From positions 15,402,314 through 15,466,313 of the forward strand of contig NW_024881295.1 in the NCBI RefSeq assembly GCF_018691265.1: DNA of 64,000 nt, in the 5' to 3' direction. The translations under genes and the position numbers were made by a program. The DNA comes from Tyto alba. Taxonomy: Eukaryota > Chordata > Aves > Strigiformes > Tytonidae. The notes beneath the pieces were generated by a model. That model worked only from the letters and a program-made list of their open reading frames with translations. It made no database searches and had not been told where the DNA came from. Of the stretch, positions 23,201 through 44,700 are shown in pieces. Within the stretch, counting starts at the first letter, position 1. The number at the start of each line of letters is the position of its first letter.

Positions 23201-23960
23201 GGAGAACAAAGTAGACACAGCATGTTAACAACCTATGATTATTTTTACAACATGAGGATGTTGTAGATCTCCTGTATCCTGATAGGGAATGAAGTTGTGG
23301 TACACATTAAAACCGTAACTTCTTAAAATACCTTACTTGTTCTGTTATTAGTAACAGCATCAATGTTATTAATAGCATATAACTGTTCACACAACACATT
23401 CATTTCTTCTCACGCATGCATGCACATATGCAGGCACAATTCACTCAGTCACCCAGTTGGAAATGGGAGGTCAGTTTTTACTGTATATGCAGAAGCAGAG
23501 CATGTATTGGCACACTAGTGGCTTCCTGGTATCTGCCCTGGAGATTTTTCTATTTATATAAAATTAAAATGTATGTATACACACACAAAAAAATCACGTA
23601 GTCTTTGCCTGCACATAGCAGCCACTGCCCTCTTGTATGCAGTAGCTACATAACTTGCTGTAGATGCTTATTTCTCTGAGTACCCTTGTACAGATTCAGA
23701 CATTTCTTAGAGTTCTGAATTCAGTAGTTCTTGCAGGTTTCACCAAGAGTACTAGTCTCCAGAGCGTATCAGTCCTAAGGATACTTCAACACTTTCTTTG
23801 CATGTAGTAACCAAAAAAAAAAGAGCAGGCTAAAAGAAAATAAAATGCATCTCTGTTCAAAACTACAGACATCTACAGAACCACTTCCAACAAACTCTCA
23901 AGAAAGGGGCTTTTATGACAAGAATAGAGAAGAAGGGACAACAGAGCAGATGCAGCATGT
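23201..23960 (+). repeat. Intron 5 insertion flanked by a duplicated intron motif
   Basis: GGGAGAACAAAGTAGACACA at 23201-23220 and GGGACAACAGAGCAGATGCA at 23935-23954 both align to the same intron 5 stretch of gene A (about 10388-10407). About 710 nt not seen in A lies between them, so either an insertion or a local duplication. Confidence 0.45.
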
Positions 23961-24160
23961 CCTTCTGATTGCAACTTTGGATAGTCTTTATTCTCTCTGC
24001 CAATGAATTATTAGAAATAGATGCCTTTCCCTCCTTCATGAAACAGTTGTTTATTATAACCAGCTCCTCTCCCTTGTAGACTTGTTCTTTATTTTTGTGG
24101 ATTTTGCTTACAGTTTCTGATTTGTTCAGAGAGGTGATTTCCAGCTGTTTCTCTTGTTAG

Positions 24161-24243
24161 ATGTCTGTCTTTGAAATGACTAAAAAGGAGATGGCAACTA
24201 TTTTCAGCTTTAACAGAAACTAGGGAGTCCATACAATGAGCGA
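24161..24243 (+). pseudogene. Pseudogene B exon 9 relic
   Basis: 83 nt closest to gene C exon 9. The Trp of NRNW is TAG. The donor position reads gcaagt instead of gtaagt. Confidence 0.88.
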
Positions 24244-24489
24244 GCAAGTGGTAGCATTCAGTATTTTTTTTCCAAACCCTTGAGTTATAATTCTATATAC
24301 GCAGAGGTTTTGCATCTAATCATTGCCTAGAAGGCTGAGAGCCCAAATGAAAATATGACTTGGGTATTCCCAGTGTACAAACAGCACCCACTATCCAGGA
24401 AAACAAATATGGAACAAATCCATTCTATAGTTATATAGTTCAGATCCTGCCTCAGTGGCTCCTCTAAGTACCCACCAAAGCTTCATATA

Positions 24490-24531
24490 TTAAAAAAAAA
24501 AAAAAAAACAAAAACAAAAAAAACAAAACCA
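24490..24531 (+). repeat. A-rich low-complexity tract
   Basis: Long A run followed by CAAAAACAAAA units and CCACCACC, in intron 9 of pseudogene B. Confidence 0.85.
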
Positions 24532-24573
24532 CCACCAACCTATGGCTGAAATTAAGTCTTTTACTCCCTTCAG

Positions 24574-24616
24574 GTGCAAAACTCACAAGGAGTACCCTTT
24601 CAATGCAGAATACTGA
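24574..24616 (+). pseudogene. Pseudogene B exon 10
   Basis: 43 nt ending [10 protein letters not shown] and TGA; itself undamaged, with acceptor cttcag. Confidence 0.9.
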
Positions 24617-24796
24617 GGATGGTCATATCCTGCCCTCCTCCAGAGCCTGGTCTGATATTCTTCCTCTCAGTTTATCTAGCTTCCTTATTGCATCTCTTTT
24701 CCTACAGCCAATGAAATCAAAGGATAAGTATTCAGTGATTTTGTTGTTGTTGCTATTTCTTTTTTGAAAGAGGATATAGTAAAATTGTTCTAAAAA

Positions 24797-24802
24797 AATA
24801 AA
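24797..24802 (+). terminator. Polyadenylation signal of pseudogene B
   Basis: AATAAA about 180 nt after the relic stop, in sequence related to the gene A and C 3' UTRs. Confidence 0.45.
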
Positions 24803-27800
24803 ATGTGTGCTGTAATAACTCTCTGCCAAAATGTGGAATTATTAAGGAGAAGACAGGGAGAGACTCTGAACTACAGATTGACATTTATACTCTTATCTTG
24901 CATCAACACAACAGGCCTAAGGAGGATAGTCAAGCAGTTGTGAGTGCTGGAGAAAAATATCTAATAAATGTGTGAACTAACGACCAACCTCCTTAGGATG
25001 AGTGAGAAAACCAGGAATTTCACCACTCCAGAACTAACTGAGAAGAGGTTTTTACTACTTTTCCATCTTAAAAAAAAAAAAAAAAATCCATATGCTGACA
25101 ACAGACACATGCATACTCAGCAGTATTTTTACAGACTCTCTCCTGTGTGCCAGAATACAACAGCTTGGTAGGTTTTGGATACAATACTATTTCAACAGGG
25201 GCTTCAGATTATTGCTAGTTGTAAAATTCTATCCTTAGGTGGAAAATTATTAGCAAGCAAAAAAACCCACAACCACAACAGAACTTGCACCTGCCATTTC
25301 ATTCAAGTGTCCACATTTGAGAAAACTAATCTTTAAATGCAGCAATAAGATTCCTGACTGATCAAAAAGATCTTTTGCTTTGAAAGTGTGAGTGTTTATG
25401 CTCCTGCCCAGATCTTATAGTTAGAAGTGAGACAGGATGCTGGACCCCAATACCATTTGACCTTAGGAATTGAGTTTGTTCTTTACTACCTCCATTATTT
25501 TTTGTTTCAATATTCTGCTTGTTGCAGATAAAACAGTTAATTTTTTTCAGACTAAAACTTTCAAAAGAAAGTAATATACAACCCCCTGAGCCAGGAACAA
25601 AAAGTAACAGAAGGATGCAGTGCAAGTATTTTTAGTGCTTCTGTACAGAACTAATAGGCATTAGCCTACTGCAGCCAAACAAAAGAAATGAGAATTTACT
25701 TGCTGTTCTGTTTTGAAGATGTGGTTTATATTTCAGACACATGCTGCACAGCTCTCCTTGGCCTTTGCTCCTAAGTCACAGGCAGCTGCTCCTAACTTCA
25801 GGTACCCACCTCAGGGCCAACTTCTGAGCTCCAGTCACAGCCAACGGAGATTTGGACTGAACAAGACTGCTGCCTTCAGCATGATCCCTTACACCCATGA
25901 TGGTAGCTGCCCTTGGTTCAGACCCAACTTGCTTTTTTAAGTCTCTCTAGACCTCAGGCACCCTCTCTCCTGTGAGCAAAGGTGAAGCACAGAGAGGTCG
26001 GCTGCAGTCACCTGCACTTCGGGGACACGGATCCTCTCTGGGACAAAGCCACTCGGCGCTTTCCCCTGCGGGCACCAGAGGGCAGCCAGCCCCCAGAGGA
26101 GACCCACGTTGCCCCTTCCCCACGGGCCACCAGCCCCCAAGTTCGGGCCACAGCCCCCAGCGATGTCGGGGGGGCATTTCAGATGCCACACAACCCGGGT
26201 GTCTGCCCCCCGGCAGGGAAAACTCAGCCCCTCGGTGCTGCGCCCAAACTGCCAGCCTCCCTGCCAGCCTCGGGAGCCAACTCCCCTGGCAGCACCAAAC
26301 GCTCTGAGCCCAGGACACCCAGCCCAGGACGGGTGCTTGAGGATGATGGCCCATCTGGCTCCAACCACCTCCTCCAGCATCCCTCTTCAACCCAGCCACC
26401 CTCTCCCACCACTGTCCTGGCCTCACAGCCCCAGGGCTGCAGCTGGGGACCCCGAGCCCTCCCACAGCAGCACAGAATTGGGAGACTGGCTCACCCCCAC
26501 GGGGGAGCAGCAGGGCCTGAGCCCACCAACCCCTTTGGCCTCTCTGCCTCCGGCAGATCCCAGCCCCAGAGGGCACAGTGCAGAGACACAAGTCCCAGCA
26601 GCCCAGCGACAGCAGAGCCGGGCACCTGGGCTCCCCACACACCCCTACAAACACGGACACACACTCTGTAGTATATCTAGCACAGGAGACGTGCAGAGCA
26701 GGTCTTAAGGAATCAATCCTCAAACCTCTTTTCCATCTGATGCTCAAACTCGAGCCATCAAAATAATCAAGGTTCCTTTAACACCAGGCAAGATGAGGAA
26801 CTACTTGCTTTTGTGGCTGTGTCACCTTTCTGTTTCCTCTTGCTGGGCAGGTGACCAAACATATAACCATAAAGTTGCACATTAGTTTTCACAGGAAAAT
26901 AGTAAAACCTTTGCCCATGAAAAGAGGCACCTTAGGAACTTCTTTCCAAAATTTCCACGTTCAATTCATGAACATATAATCCAAGAACATTTGTTTTGCA
27001 GCTTCCTGAAGGAAGCAACCCATAGAACCCTCAGCAATCCCCAGGCTGAGGTGAGACAGCTTTGCTGAGACTAAATACACATTTTTAATGAACAATAAAG
27101 ATACAATGTTTGCTATGGTGCAGCGAAAGCCAAAGGTTTAGACCAGACTTTTCAGTGGTATACCTCTTCCAGCATGGGTCACCTAGTGGCTGCAGTCCCC
27201 TCAGAAATAGGCCTTTTCAGCATGGACCTCCTTCATACAGTACACCTATGTTTCCAACAGTGTAGCTGAGCCAGCGCGCTTTGGGGTTAAATTCTGGTAT
27301 GAGATAAGGTGTTTACATCGTTTTTGGAGGCAGCTGGAATTGATCCTGGCTGGCACTGAGCAGTTTGTGGTCTCCACACAGGTCACCACTGCCATCCCCT
27401 GATACTCCCTGCAATTTATGTCCTTTCCATTCCACCCTTCACCTCACTGAAAGAGATATTAAGAATTGTTTCACCCTTGTATAAACTCTACCTTTATCAT
27501 CATCAAAATCTTGTTATATATTCATTATGCACTGTATTCCTTGTCCGTGCACACCAGACTAGTGTAGTTAACATCTCACCAGTGTGAACATAACACACAT
27601 CACAAACCCACCCCTTCCCCAGCAGACAAAATTTTCAGGATCAACACTGCAACAATCTTAACATATACTTTCCAAACCCTTCTAAAATTTTTTCCAAAGT
27701 CAACCATATTGCTGGACTCCCAGCATTATCCTTGGCCACGCTGCTAATCTCCTGTCTTCTGCCATGCTTCCTTCAGTACGATACATGTAAACCACTCCCT

Positions 27801-30800
27801 GACACCCCACCAGCTGATCAGGGGATACCAGAGGGGCAGTAGTAACTGTGCTCAGACCTTGGAGCTTTCAGGCCACAGCATCAGTGATCACTGCTTTTTC
27901 TGGGTCCCTCCTCCCTTTGCCTGTAAACACAATCCAGCATCCAAGCCAGTAGAGTCAATTACCCCTTTTTCCCAGTCCCTCTGTGGGGGTTTCTCATCCG
28001 TGGGATCAGTAAGATCAGGCCATTGCTTCACACAGCCCTTCACTAGCGGATCCTAAAGCCTTCCTCCCTTTTGCAATGCACTGCTTCCAAGTAGTGTAGA
28101 GCACAAACACCCCAGAATTCTGCTTTTTCAAGACAAAGGCTGTGTCCCATTTGCTCCAGCTTCCCAGCACCGCCACAGCCACTGCAGGGACACCACCTGC
28201 TGCAAGTGTTCAGCATCTCTGTAATTTCATTCTGAACAAAGGACTGCCAAGGGAACGCTCACAGTCTGGAAGGCAGCACTCGCATCTCCACAGGTCTACT
28301 TAACCTTGCAACTCAGGCTGCCTGAAAGGGCTTTGGTTTTGTTTTGCCATCAGTCCTCAGTTTCCCCCCAGAGCTGCCAGGGTCCCCCTCTGAGGCAGGT
28401 CCCTCACTTTAAGACCACTGCAACTGCAACCTAGCCTACCTGGCACACAGCTTTCTGTCCCACCAGTTCAGTGCTATTGCTCACCTCTGACCAATGACCT
28501 CCCCTTCGCCCTGAGCACTTGTTAATGCACATTACTCCAAATATCATCAGCCTGACCCCCCCTGCTCTACTAAGTGGTCCTGGTCTCTCTGAAGCCCCAT
28601 GTGCAGCACATGGCAAGCCCCAGCACACAGCCACATTGCAACAGCACACCCCCCTCCCCATGTTTCATGGCCAACCCCCTTGCAGCTCCCTGGCCAGTGC
28701 TTTTAGATCCTGCATGTTGAGACAGCACTACACCAGGCCGCTGGGACACGGGCTTGGATGAAGCACCTGCCTCTCTCTTCCCAATCACCTTCCCACCCAG
28801 CAATGGTCACAAGTCCCTCCTTTCTCCAGCTGTTCACACACTCTCTGCACTCACCCCAGGACACACACACTGCCCAACACTGTGTATTCCCAGCACCAGG
28901 ATCATGGCTCCTTCCAGAGTCCTCCTCATCACTCCAGTTCTGGGCCGTGACAGGGCTGGGTGTCACACATCTTCCAACAGCTACCGCCCCAGGCAAACCT
29001 CTCATCTCAGGGCAACCTAAACTGATTTATTGCCAGTTAACTTCATATCACCAATTCAGGTACTGAGGAGGGAAAAAACACAGAAGAACCAAACCATAAA
29101 TGCCTTTCCCTCCCTTCCTCAGCCTCGGTCTAAACCAAACACTAATCCCCTCCCTGTCCTCCTCACCGCTTCCACCATTTTCACAACAGATTACACCCAG
29201 TCCATCCCCACCCCTCCCCTAACGTGAGGGTGGACCTGGGTGCCCGAGGCTTCCCTTTATCACTCTGTCCTGCTGCCTGTGCCTCAGTGTTCCCAGGGTG
29301 GGCAGGCTGCTGTCCCCAGGGCTGCCACTGCCCGGCGGGGGTGGCCCAGGCCGCAGGCCCCCCAGCAGCCAGCCCCTTTGGGGTGAGGTGCTGCCCTCCT
29401 CCTCCCCTGGCAGGGGGGTTGTGTGCGTGTGTGTGTGGGGGGGTGCCATGCAGTCTCTTCCCATCTGCCCGAGCTCTGTCGCCCTGGGTGGCAGGACTGG
29501 TTTCAGAGCTGGACGGAACCGGTACCAACCAGCTTGGGGCAGTTTGCGGCCTCCTCCTGCCTGGGTCTCCCTCGCCGGGGTAAACCTGCCCTTCCCACAC
29601 AGGAACGGCCAAAGGCGGCCGGAGCGCTTCCTCGGCTCTTGGCTGTGCCCCGCGGCGTGCTTTTTCAGCAGATGGATTAACAGACAAATAGTAGGGCGAA
29701 GACAAAAAGCCTCATCAACTCTGAGAAGATGACAGATCCACCAAAATATGCTCCTGGCTTGGTATGAGCTCAGAAAAGAGGCTGAGGTCTTCCACAGTCA
29801 GGTTCAGCCAAGACCCTCAGATCTGCGTCCCAGCACCCAGAAGTTGAAGTGGAGCACCCCACCAAGAAAGATAAACCTCCCCTTCTAAAGGCTCCAAACA
29901 AGGTAGAAATTCCTGCCTCCCTCCCCAGGGATTTGAGCTTGAAACCTACGTGCCCCCACCCCAAAACACTGGTTTGTTATGCCTGTATCTGTCAGTAGCC
30001 CTAAAGCTGCAGACCCCTCCAGCTCTCCCCCTTAGGAGTAGAGATGATCGCAGTTTGCAACTCTGTCACCTCCTTACTTTGCTTTTGTGCTTTTTCAGCA
30101 GGCCGTAGGCTCTCTGCCAGTAACGACTGCTTCCACAGGGACATGCCCACTTCCGTTGTTTTGAGCCCGGTTCTTCTCAGATACCAAATGCTGCCAGTCT
30201 CCAAAGTTACAACTTGTGATGAAATTACTGTTACTAAATGCAAAATCAGCAACACAAAATTAAAACCCCGTGATGCTACGCATCCTGTTGCAATGCAAAA
30301 CCTCACACACGTATCAAGAAAAGAAGAAGAAAAATCTTCATCCCCCTCATAGTTCCTCATCACCAGCGCTCACTGTAAAGAAACAGCTGGCCATGTTACC
30401 AAGGACACAGCGTGCAAGATGTACCAGGCTGGCTGCCACCCCATGACATATGCAGTACTTCTTCCCTCAAGGCCCTGCCACCATGTGATGGCCCTCACCG
30501 GGCCTCCGGGAGAGGTGAACAGCAGAAAGCCAACTTGCCTTACAGCTGTGAGGGGAAAGTCTCCCCCTCACAAGAGCGAACGGCAAAAACAAAACAAAGA
30601 ACTTGTGCATGAAGCCTCTTGTGATGAGATGGAGACCTCTCTCTGACAAGAAACTGCCAGGGAAAACCAAACACAAACAGCAAGAGATAAGCACTGAGTT
30701 ATACAACAATTTTGTGATCCAAGTGCAAACACATCGCATCCTGATGGGAACAGCTGATGGCGCTAACACAAAACAGGAAGAACATTAAAGAGGAAAACCA

Positions 30801-31430
30801 ATTACCTTGCCTGCCCTTAGTTAAATGGAGCAAAAAAATACCAAGCTGCAGGGAGCTGGGGGCCTCTGCCGTGGGAACGGCACCCAGAGCAAACACTCGT
30901 ACCTGAAGAAACTTCTCCACGTGTCAGTAAGCAGTAAAGCCTCCCAGGCAAGTCTGTTTTTTTCCATTCCACTGCAACTTCTTCAACAAAACAGCATACT
31001 CTCATTGCAAAAATTTCAAAGCCAGTTTCTGATGTGAGATTACTGGCCATCTACCACGTATGATTACAATCGTGTATTTTATTCTGAGTTGCCCTCAGCA
31101 CCTCCTGAAAGGCGGAGGGACAATTTGATCATTATGTCACTCATTTAGAAGTCAGTTTCTTTTCTGTGACTCCCAAAACACTTTTAAAAACCTCTCCCAA
31201 CATTCAAAATAAAATTGTTGTAAACTCACTTTATCCTAAACTACTCCTAAGCCACAGCTCACTTTCCCTTGACGTGGAAGCTGCGTTTGTTCCACGTGGT
31301 GCTCTCGCCACTCTCACAAGCCAGCCAGGCCGAGGTTTCTCCAGCTCTCTGTCCCAGCACACAGGGTCGGAAGGGCAGGCCAACCGCCCCTGTCGCGGGG
31401 ACACGCTCCTCCTGTAAAAAGGCATCAACC
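24803..31430. other. Intergenic DNA between pseudogene B and gene C
   Basis: No coding exon recognised. 25734-26104 matches 15971-16320, and from about 30099 onward the sequence matches 16325 to 19440, so this is the duplicated upstream region of a family unit. Long open frames at 25947-26747 (-), 25982-26671 (+) and 29181-29705 (-) overlap each other in strongly C-rich DNA and show no domain. Confidence 0.55.
26105..30098. other. Extra ~4 kb block absent from the duplicated unit
   Basis: The alignment between the B-upstream and C-upstream regions jumps from 26104 to about 30099, so about 4 kb is present only here. It is C-rich on the + strand, with GC-rich ends (26000-26650 and 29220-29660) and an AT-richer middle. 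It may be a transposon, possibly LTR-derived, but no terminal repeat or coding remnant was identified with confidence. Confidence 0.5.
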
Positions 31431-31763
31431 CTTCCTTGGCCTGGGGCACCCAGCCGGCAAACCGCTCTCGGGGCGCAGGGAGACAGCAGGGCCTCACGCC
31501 CCCTCCGCCATCCCAACCCCGGGGGCAGCCGAGATGCGGCCCCGAGGCGCTGCCGCAGGGCCACCGGGCCGGGAGCGGCGGCGCGACCGAGCACGGCACG
31601 CCGATCGCCTTTCACCGGGAGCCACCGCCGCCCCGGCTGACAAGCACCGCCCGGCACAAGGCGGCTGCCCGGGGCCCGGGCCCCGGCCCCGCAGCTGCGC
31701 CCCGGCGTACGGCACCGCCCCGCCGTCCCTCGCTTCGCGCCGGGGCGGGGCGGGCCTGGCCGC

Positions 31764-31770
31764 TATTAAA
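31764..31770 (+). promoter_or_regulatory. TATA box of gene C
   Basis: TATTAAA, 54 nt before the start codon; a transcription start near 31795 would be expected. The surrounding GCCGCTATTAAAGG is also present upstream of pseudogene B, and pseudogene D has TATTTAAAG at a similar place. Confidence 0.65.
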
Positions 31771-31797
31771 GGCGCCGGGATCGCAGCCGCCGGGGTG

Positions 31798-31818
31798 GTG
31801 CGCGCGCGCGTGTGTGTA
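31798..31818 (+). repeat. Alternating purine-pyrimidine tract in gene C 5' UTR
   Basis: 21 nt of strict alternation (GTGCGCGCGCGCG then TGTGTGTA) ending 5 nt before the ATG. This is the classic composition for left-handed Z-DNA. Confidence 0.9.
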
Positions 31819-31823
31819 GGGTT

Positions 31824-41172
<9,349 letters not shown>

Positions 41173-41704
41173 GGATGGTTTCCTGCCTTTCTCCAGAATT
41201 CTCGGATATGCTTCTGCTGTTGCCTATGAGTTGTCTACGTAGCTTTCTCACTGCTTCCCCCCGCCCCCACAGATGCAGTATATGTACTCAGTGACCTTAT
41301 GTTTTCTTTTTTGGAAGAAGGAAATGCTAAAATGGTTCTGAAGGGCACACTGTGTGGACTAGCAGATTGTCTTTGCCAAACTGCATGTCTGGAATTGGTA
41401 AGCAGAAAACATTGAGAAAGTTTGAACAAGCAGTCACTTTTATCTTGGAATACTGTGAATTGGATCTAGTGGCTATTGTTGTCTGGAAGGACCAGGATAT
41501 TGGCAGATTTTACGTGGTTAATGAGGTCTGCTTTTTTCTGATTACTTTTGGGTTTGGTTTTGTTTCTTTTTGTAACACTCCATGCTTTTTTCTCCAACTG
41601 GAAGTACAAGTTGATTTCCAAGTACAGCAGTTTCTACATGGGTAGCTCTTTGAAAAGTGTATAGGTCCTGGTTTCTTGGTGATATAACAGCTGTTTTTGC
41701 TTAT

Positions 41705-41710
41705 AATAAA
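41705..41710 (+). terminator. Gene C polyadenylation signal
   Basis: AATAAA about 530 nt after the stop, followed within 20 nt by a GT-rich stretch (CTGTGTGTAATG), a typical downstream element. Confidence 0.7.
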
Positions 41711-44700
41711 ATACAGTTTCATTACTGTGTGTAATGAGATGGTTATTTCAGCAGTGATGTAATGGTAGTAATGCTGGTAGTAGCTGTATTGTATCAGCTG
41801 TCTCTAGAGATTACACAAAAGCAAGGAAAATTAATGTTGCCGAAGAAATCATCTGCTGTTGATGTTAATTCTTATGTATGAGCTGCTAGCTATCTGCTGC
41901 TCTCCTGCTAGTGCATGTGTAGAACACCTGAGTGTGGTGAACCCGTGGCCATTGACGTACACTGTAATGTACCTGTGGCCATTGAGTGTGAGCCTCTCTT
42001 TAAATTGAGCTGTTTTGATATGTCTTATGGCTAATAGGCTGATGTTTAAATCAGCCTTTATTTTACTGAAGTGGTAGTATACTTTGGCTAGTAGAAAAAT
42101 CATTCCATTGAAGATATGAAGCCTGCACAGCATCATATGACATCATTTTAGTAAGTAGTAGAAAACTTACCCTTTCCAGGCAGGCAGCGCACGATGCAGG
42201 AAAGAATTCTGTGCTTGTACAAGCTACCATTTGCAAATATTTAGTGAAAATGGGTCTCTCAGAAAATCCTATTTCATGTGCTAGCAGATCAGAAATTTAC
42301 TACTTTGTTCTGGGAGGATGGAAGAGCATGCTTATACCCAAATTTTGGCATGTCGGGTGTGTTTGTCCCTTGGGATTTTTATGGTTTTCCCAATATCCGC
42401 AGATAATGGTTTTAAAGTTGTTGCCTTCTGAGAGCTGCTTAAAACTCCTCACAAAACGCATTTGGGCACTTGTAAAAACAGTGGCTAGTGTTGGGTGATT
42501 TTTCTTGCATGTTCTTGTAAATTTTTTTCCAAGATCTGAGTAGATACAGAGTGTGAACTGTCCTCTGAAGGATGTTGTGTAGGCCTGACAGAAAGGGGAT
42601 TCTTTCTGAACGGCTCAAGGAAAAGGAGGCACCAGAACTATTAATGCATAACTACCCCTACATGGTGAATGTAAGGTAGCATTCCAGTTCTGTAACCGCA
42701 CAGCATAGCGTCCCTTGAAAGGAGCTTAGCAAGGTTAAAAATGTACTGTGAATGTTGTTCTCAAACTATTTACAAAGTAGGTGGTTTGTTTCCTGGTACT
42801 GATAAAAAGGTACTAAGGAGCCATACTAATTTAAAATTTTTCTTTCTGATAAATATTAACTGCTATGTTGAGAAAACAGATTTTGTTATCTTCAAATGCT
42901 TATTTTAAATCTTTCCACTATTGCTGAGGCCAGACTTTACATGCAACATGGTTTTGGTCAGAATAATTTACGATAGGCTGAACAGACAAGGTTGAGATAA
43001 CTTGCAGTATGGAGGAGGAAGGAGAAAATCAATGTCTGACTCCAAGCAATATTTTCCTTTAATGCTGATTCTTCTAACCTAAGTTGATTATAATCACTTT
43101 AAATTCCTCGTTTAAAAGTAAATACAAAAAGGTTCAGCTCTGCAGGTGGTTTTGGATATCTATAATGTGATAAATAAGAGCCCAAAGGCATCTAAAAGCA
43201 AAGCAGCTAATGTTCTTAGATTGGTCTGAGCTGTGACAGAGAACTATTTGGAGCAGTGCTGAATTGCTTGGAAATAACATTTTTTTTGTGACAAATGTGT
43301 TCTGGCAAGTAGTTACACTGAGAGTCAGGGTTTCCAAAATAGTACATCAGGTTCTGTTAACTTCCTCTGTTCTCATTTCACTGTAACTTTATGGAAGTTT
43401 GTGCCTGAAATTTTCCATTCTCGGTAGGAATTTTACTGGAGAAAACTTTCAGATTGCTCCACAGCAGAAGGAAGACTAGCTGGCATTAAGGATGGAGTGG
43501 TATTGTAACAGACACTCTCTGTATTTTGCTGGATGATTTAGTGGGAAAGAATTTGGCAAGGGTTGTTCTGGGACACACTGCAGCAGTTAACCGGCAGAGG
43601 GCTTGGACGCTGGGTGAAATATGAGAGTGGGAATAGAGGAAAAACAGAAGCTCCTGAGTGAAGGGACAACGATGCATAAACTCGAACAGAAAGCAGGCTG
43701 TTGTCAGAAAGGATGAGAAGGGGGGAGTGTTAGAAAACCCTGTCACACATAATGGTTTTTGGATTGCTGCTTCAAAGCCAGATACAGTTCAATGAGGCTG
43801 AGATAGAGGAAGAGCCAGTCTTCTAGACTGCAGCCAAATCTTTGTTTAATCTAGATTCATCTGGGGATTGTTACAGTAAAATAAATGGCTGTTGTACCCT
43901 CATACTTGTGCCATACTGTCTGCCTACAAGGGTAGAGATTTCCTTTCATCTCCTAAAAGGTAAAGTGGAAAGATCAAAGAATTAGATATCCGGAGCCTAG
44001 CATTCCTGCTAACTGAGCTCTTCCTGCTATAACTGTTCACAGCATTTGTTTTTGTATAGTGATTTGACAGATCTCTGGGTTTCTGATCAAAGAAATTTTT
44101 AAAGACAAATACAATCTTGTAGCTCTTCCAATGAAAAGTGGTTGTTTTTTGTTTTGTTTTTGTGTTTTTGATTTAAGAACTCGTAGTTCAGCTCCACCTT
44201 GTTGGCCTCTCTTACTAGACTTTCTCAGGATTCTGCTGCAGCAGTTAAACTAGTGTGATACTGTAGCACACCCTAGGAAGAGGAGTCCAGCCTACAGGAA
44301 AGTTTGAGCAAGAAACAGAAAAATCACGTTCTCAGGACTGGTAGAAGTGGTATTTGTACTCAAAATTTTTTTCACTTCTAGCTGTGCTCTCACTGTTTCA
44401 AATAATACCAAATTAGCTGGTCTTTTTCATGTTAAATGTCTCTGACAGAACAGATTCATTTCCATAGTAGCAAAGAATGATGGTGAACTGATTTATCAGG
44501 GAAAACAGGTAGAGAAAATTGACAATTATCTCACTGGAGAAGATGAGACTTCTTATGAGAATTTTTTGGGGTGTTAGAGGAGAATACAAGAAGTAGCTGG
44601 AATTGGCATCTTGCTGGTTGGAGGTAGGACACTACAAAGAGTCTTACAAGCACAGTGTGTTTCAGGCTGCAATTGATGTTCCTTTGGGAGAAAATGTCAT

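Larger units (their letters stand above)
19777..24616 (+). pseudogene. AKR1B pseudogene B
   Basis: Tandem copy of genes A and C, broken in many places. Surviving exons: 2 (20104-20242), 3 (20895-21011), 4 (22343-22420), 5 (22997-23118), 9 (24161-24243), 10 (24574-24616). Exon 1 and exons 6-8 are absent. Exon 2 has a net loss of 29 nt and a TGA. Exon 5 lacks one base after ATCTCCAAC. Exon 9 has TAG at the Trp of NRNW and a GC in place of the GT donor. Exons 3 and 4 are open and nearly identical to the functional copies. Catalytic Asp44 is changed to Asn in exon 2, and the coenzyme exon 8 is gone. No enzyme can be made. The exon 6-8 gap is a deletion whose right side is intron 8 sequence (from about 24000). 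Confidence 0.92.
31430..31823 (+). promoter_or_regulatory. CpG-island promoter of AKR1B gene C
   Basis: Very GC-rich, CpG-dense sequence extending through exon 1 into intron 1 (to about 32130), with GGGGCGGGGCGGG-type GC boxes at about 31742 just before a TATA box. Unlike gene A, this promoter combines a CpG island with a TATA element. Confidence 0.75.

Noticed and set aside
25947..26747. Long overlapping open frames on both strands (266, 229 and 199 codons)
   Set aside because: Mutually overlapping, low-complexity translations in C-rich DNA with no domain, and within sequence partly duplicated from a noncoding upstream region.
29181..29732. Open frames of 174 and 144 codons on opposite strands
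   Set aside because: Same GC-rich composition effect; both are Gly/Pro/Ser-rich and have no recognisable motif or splice context.
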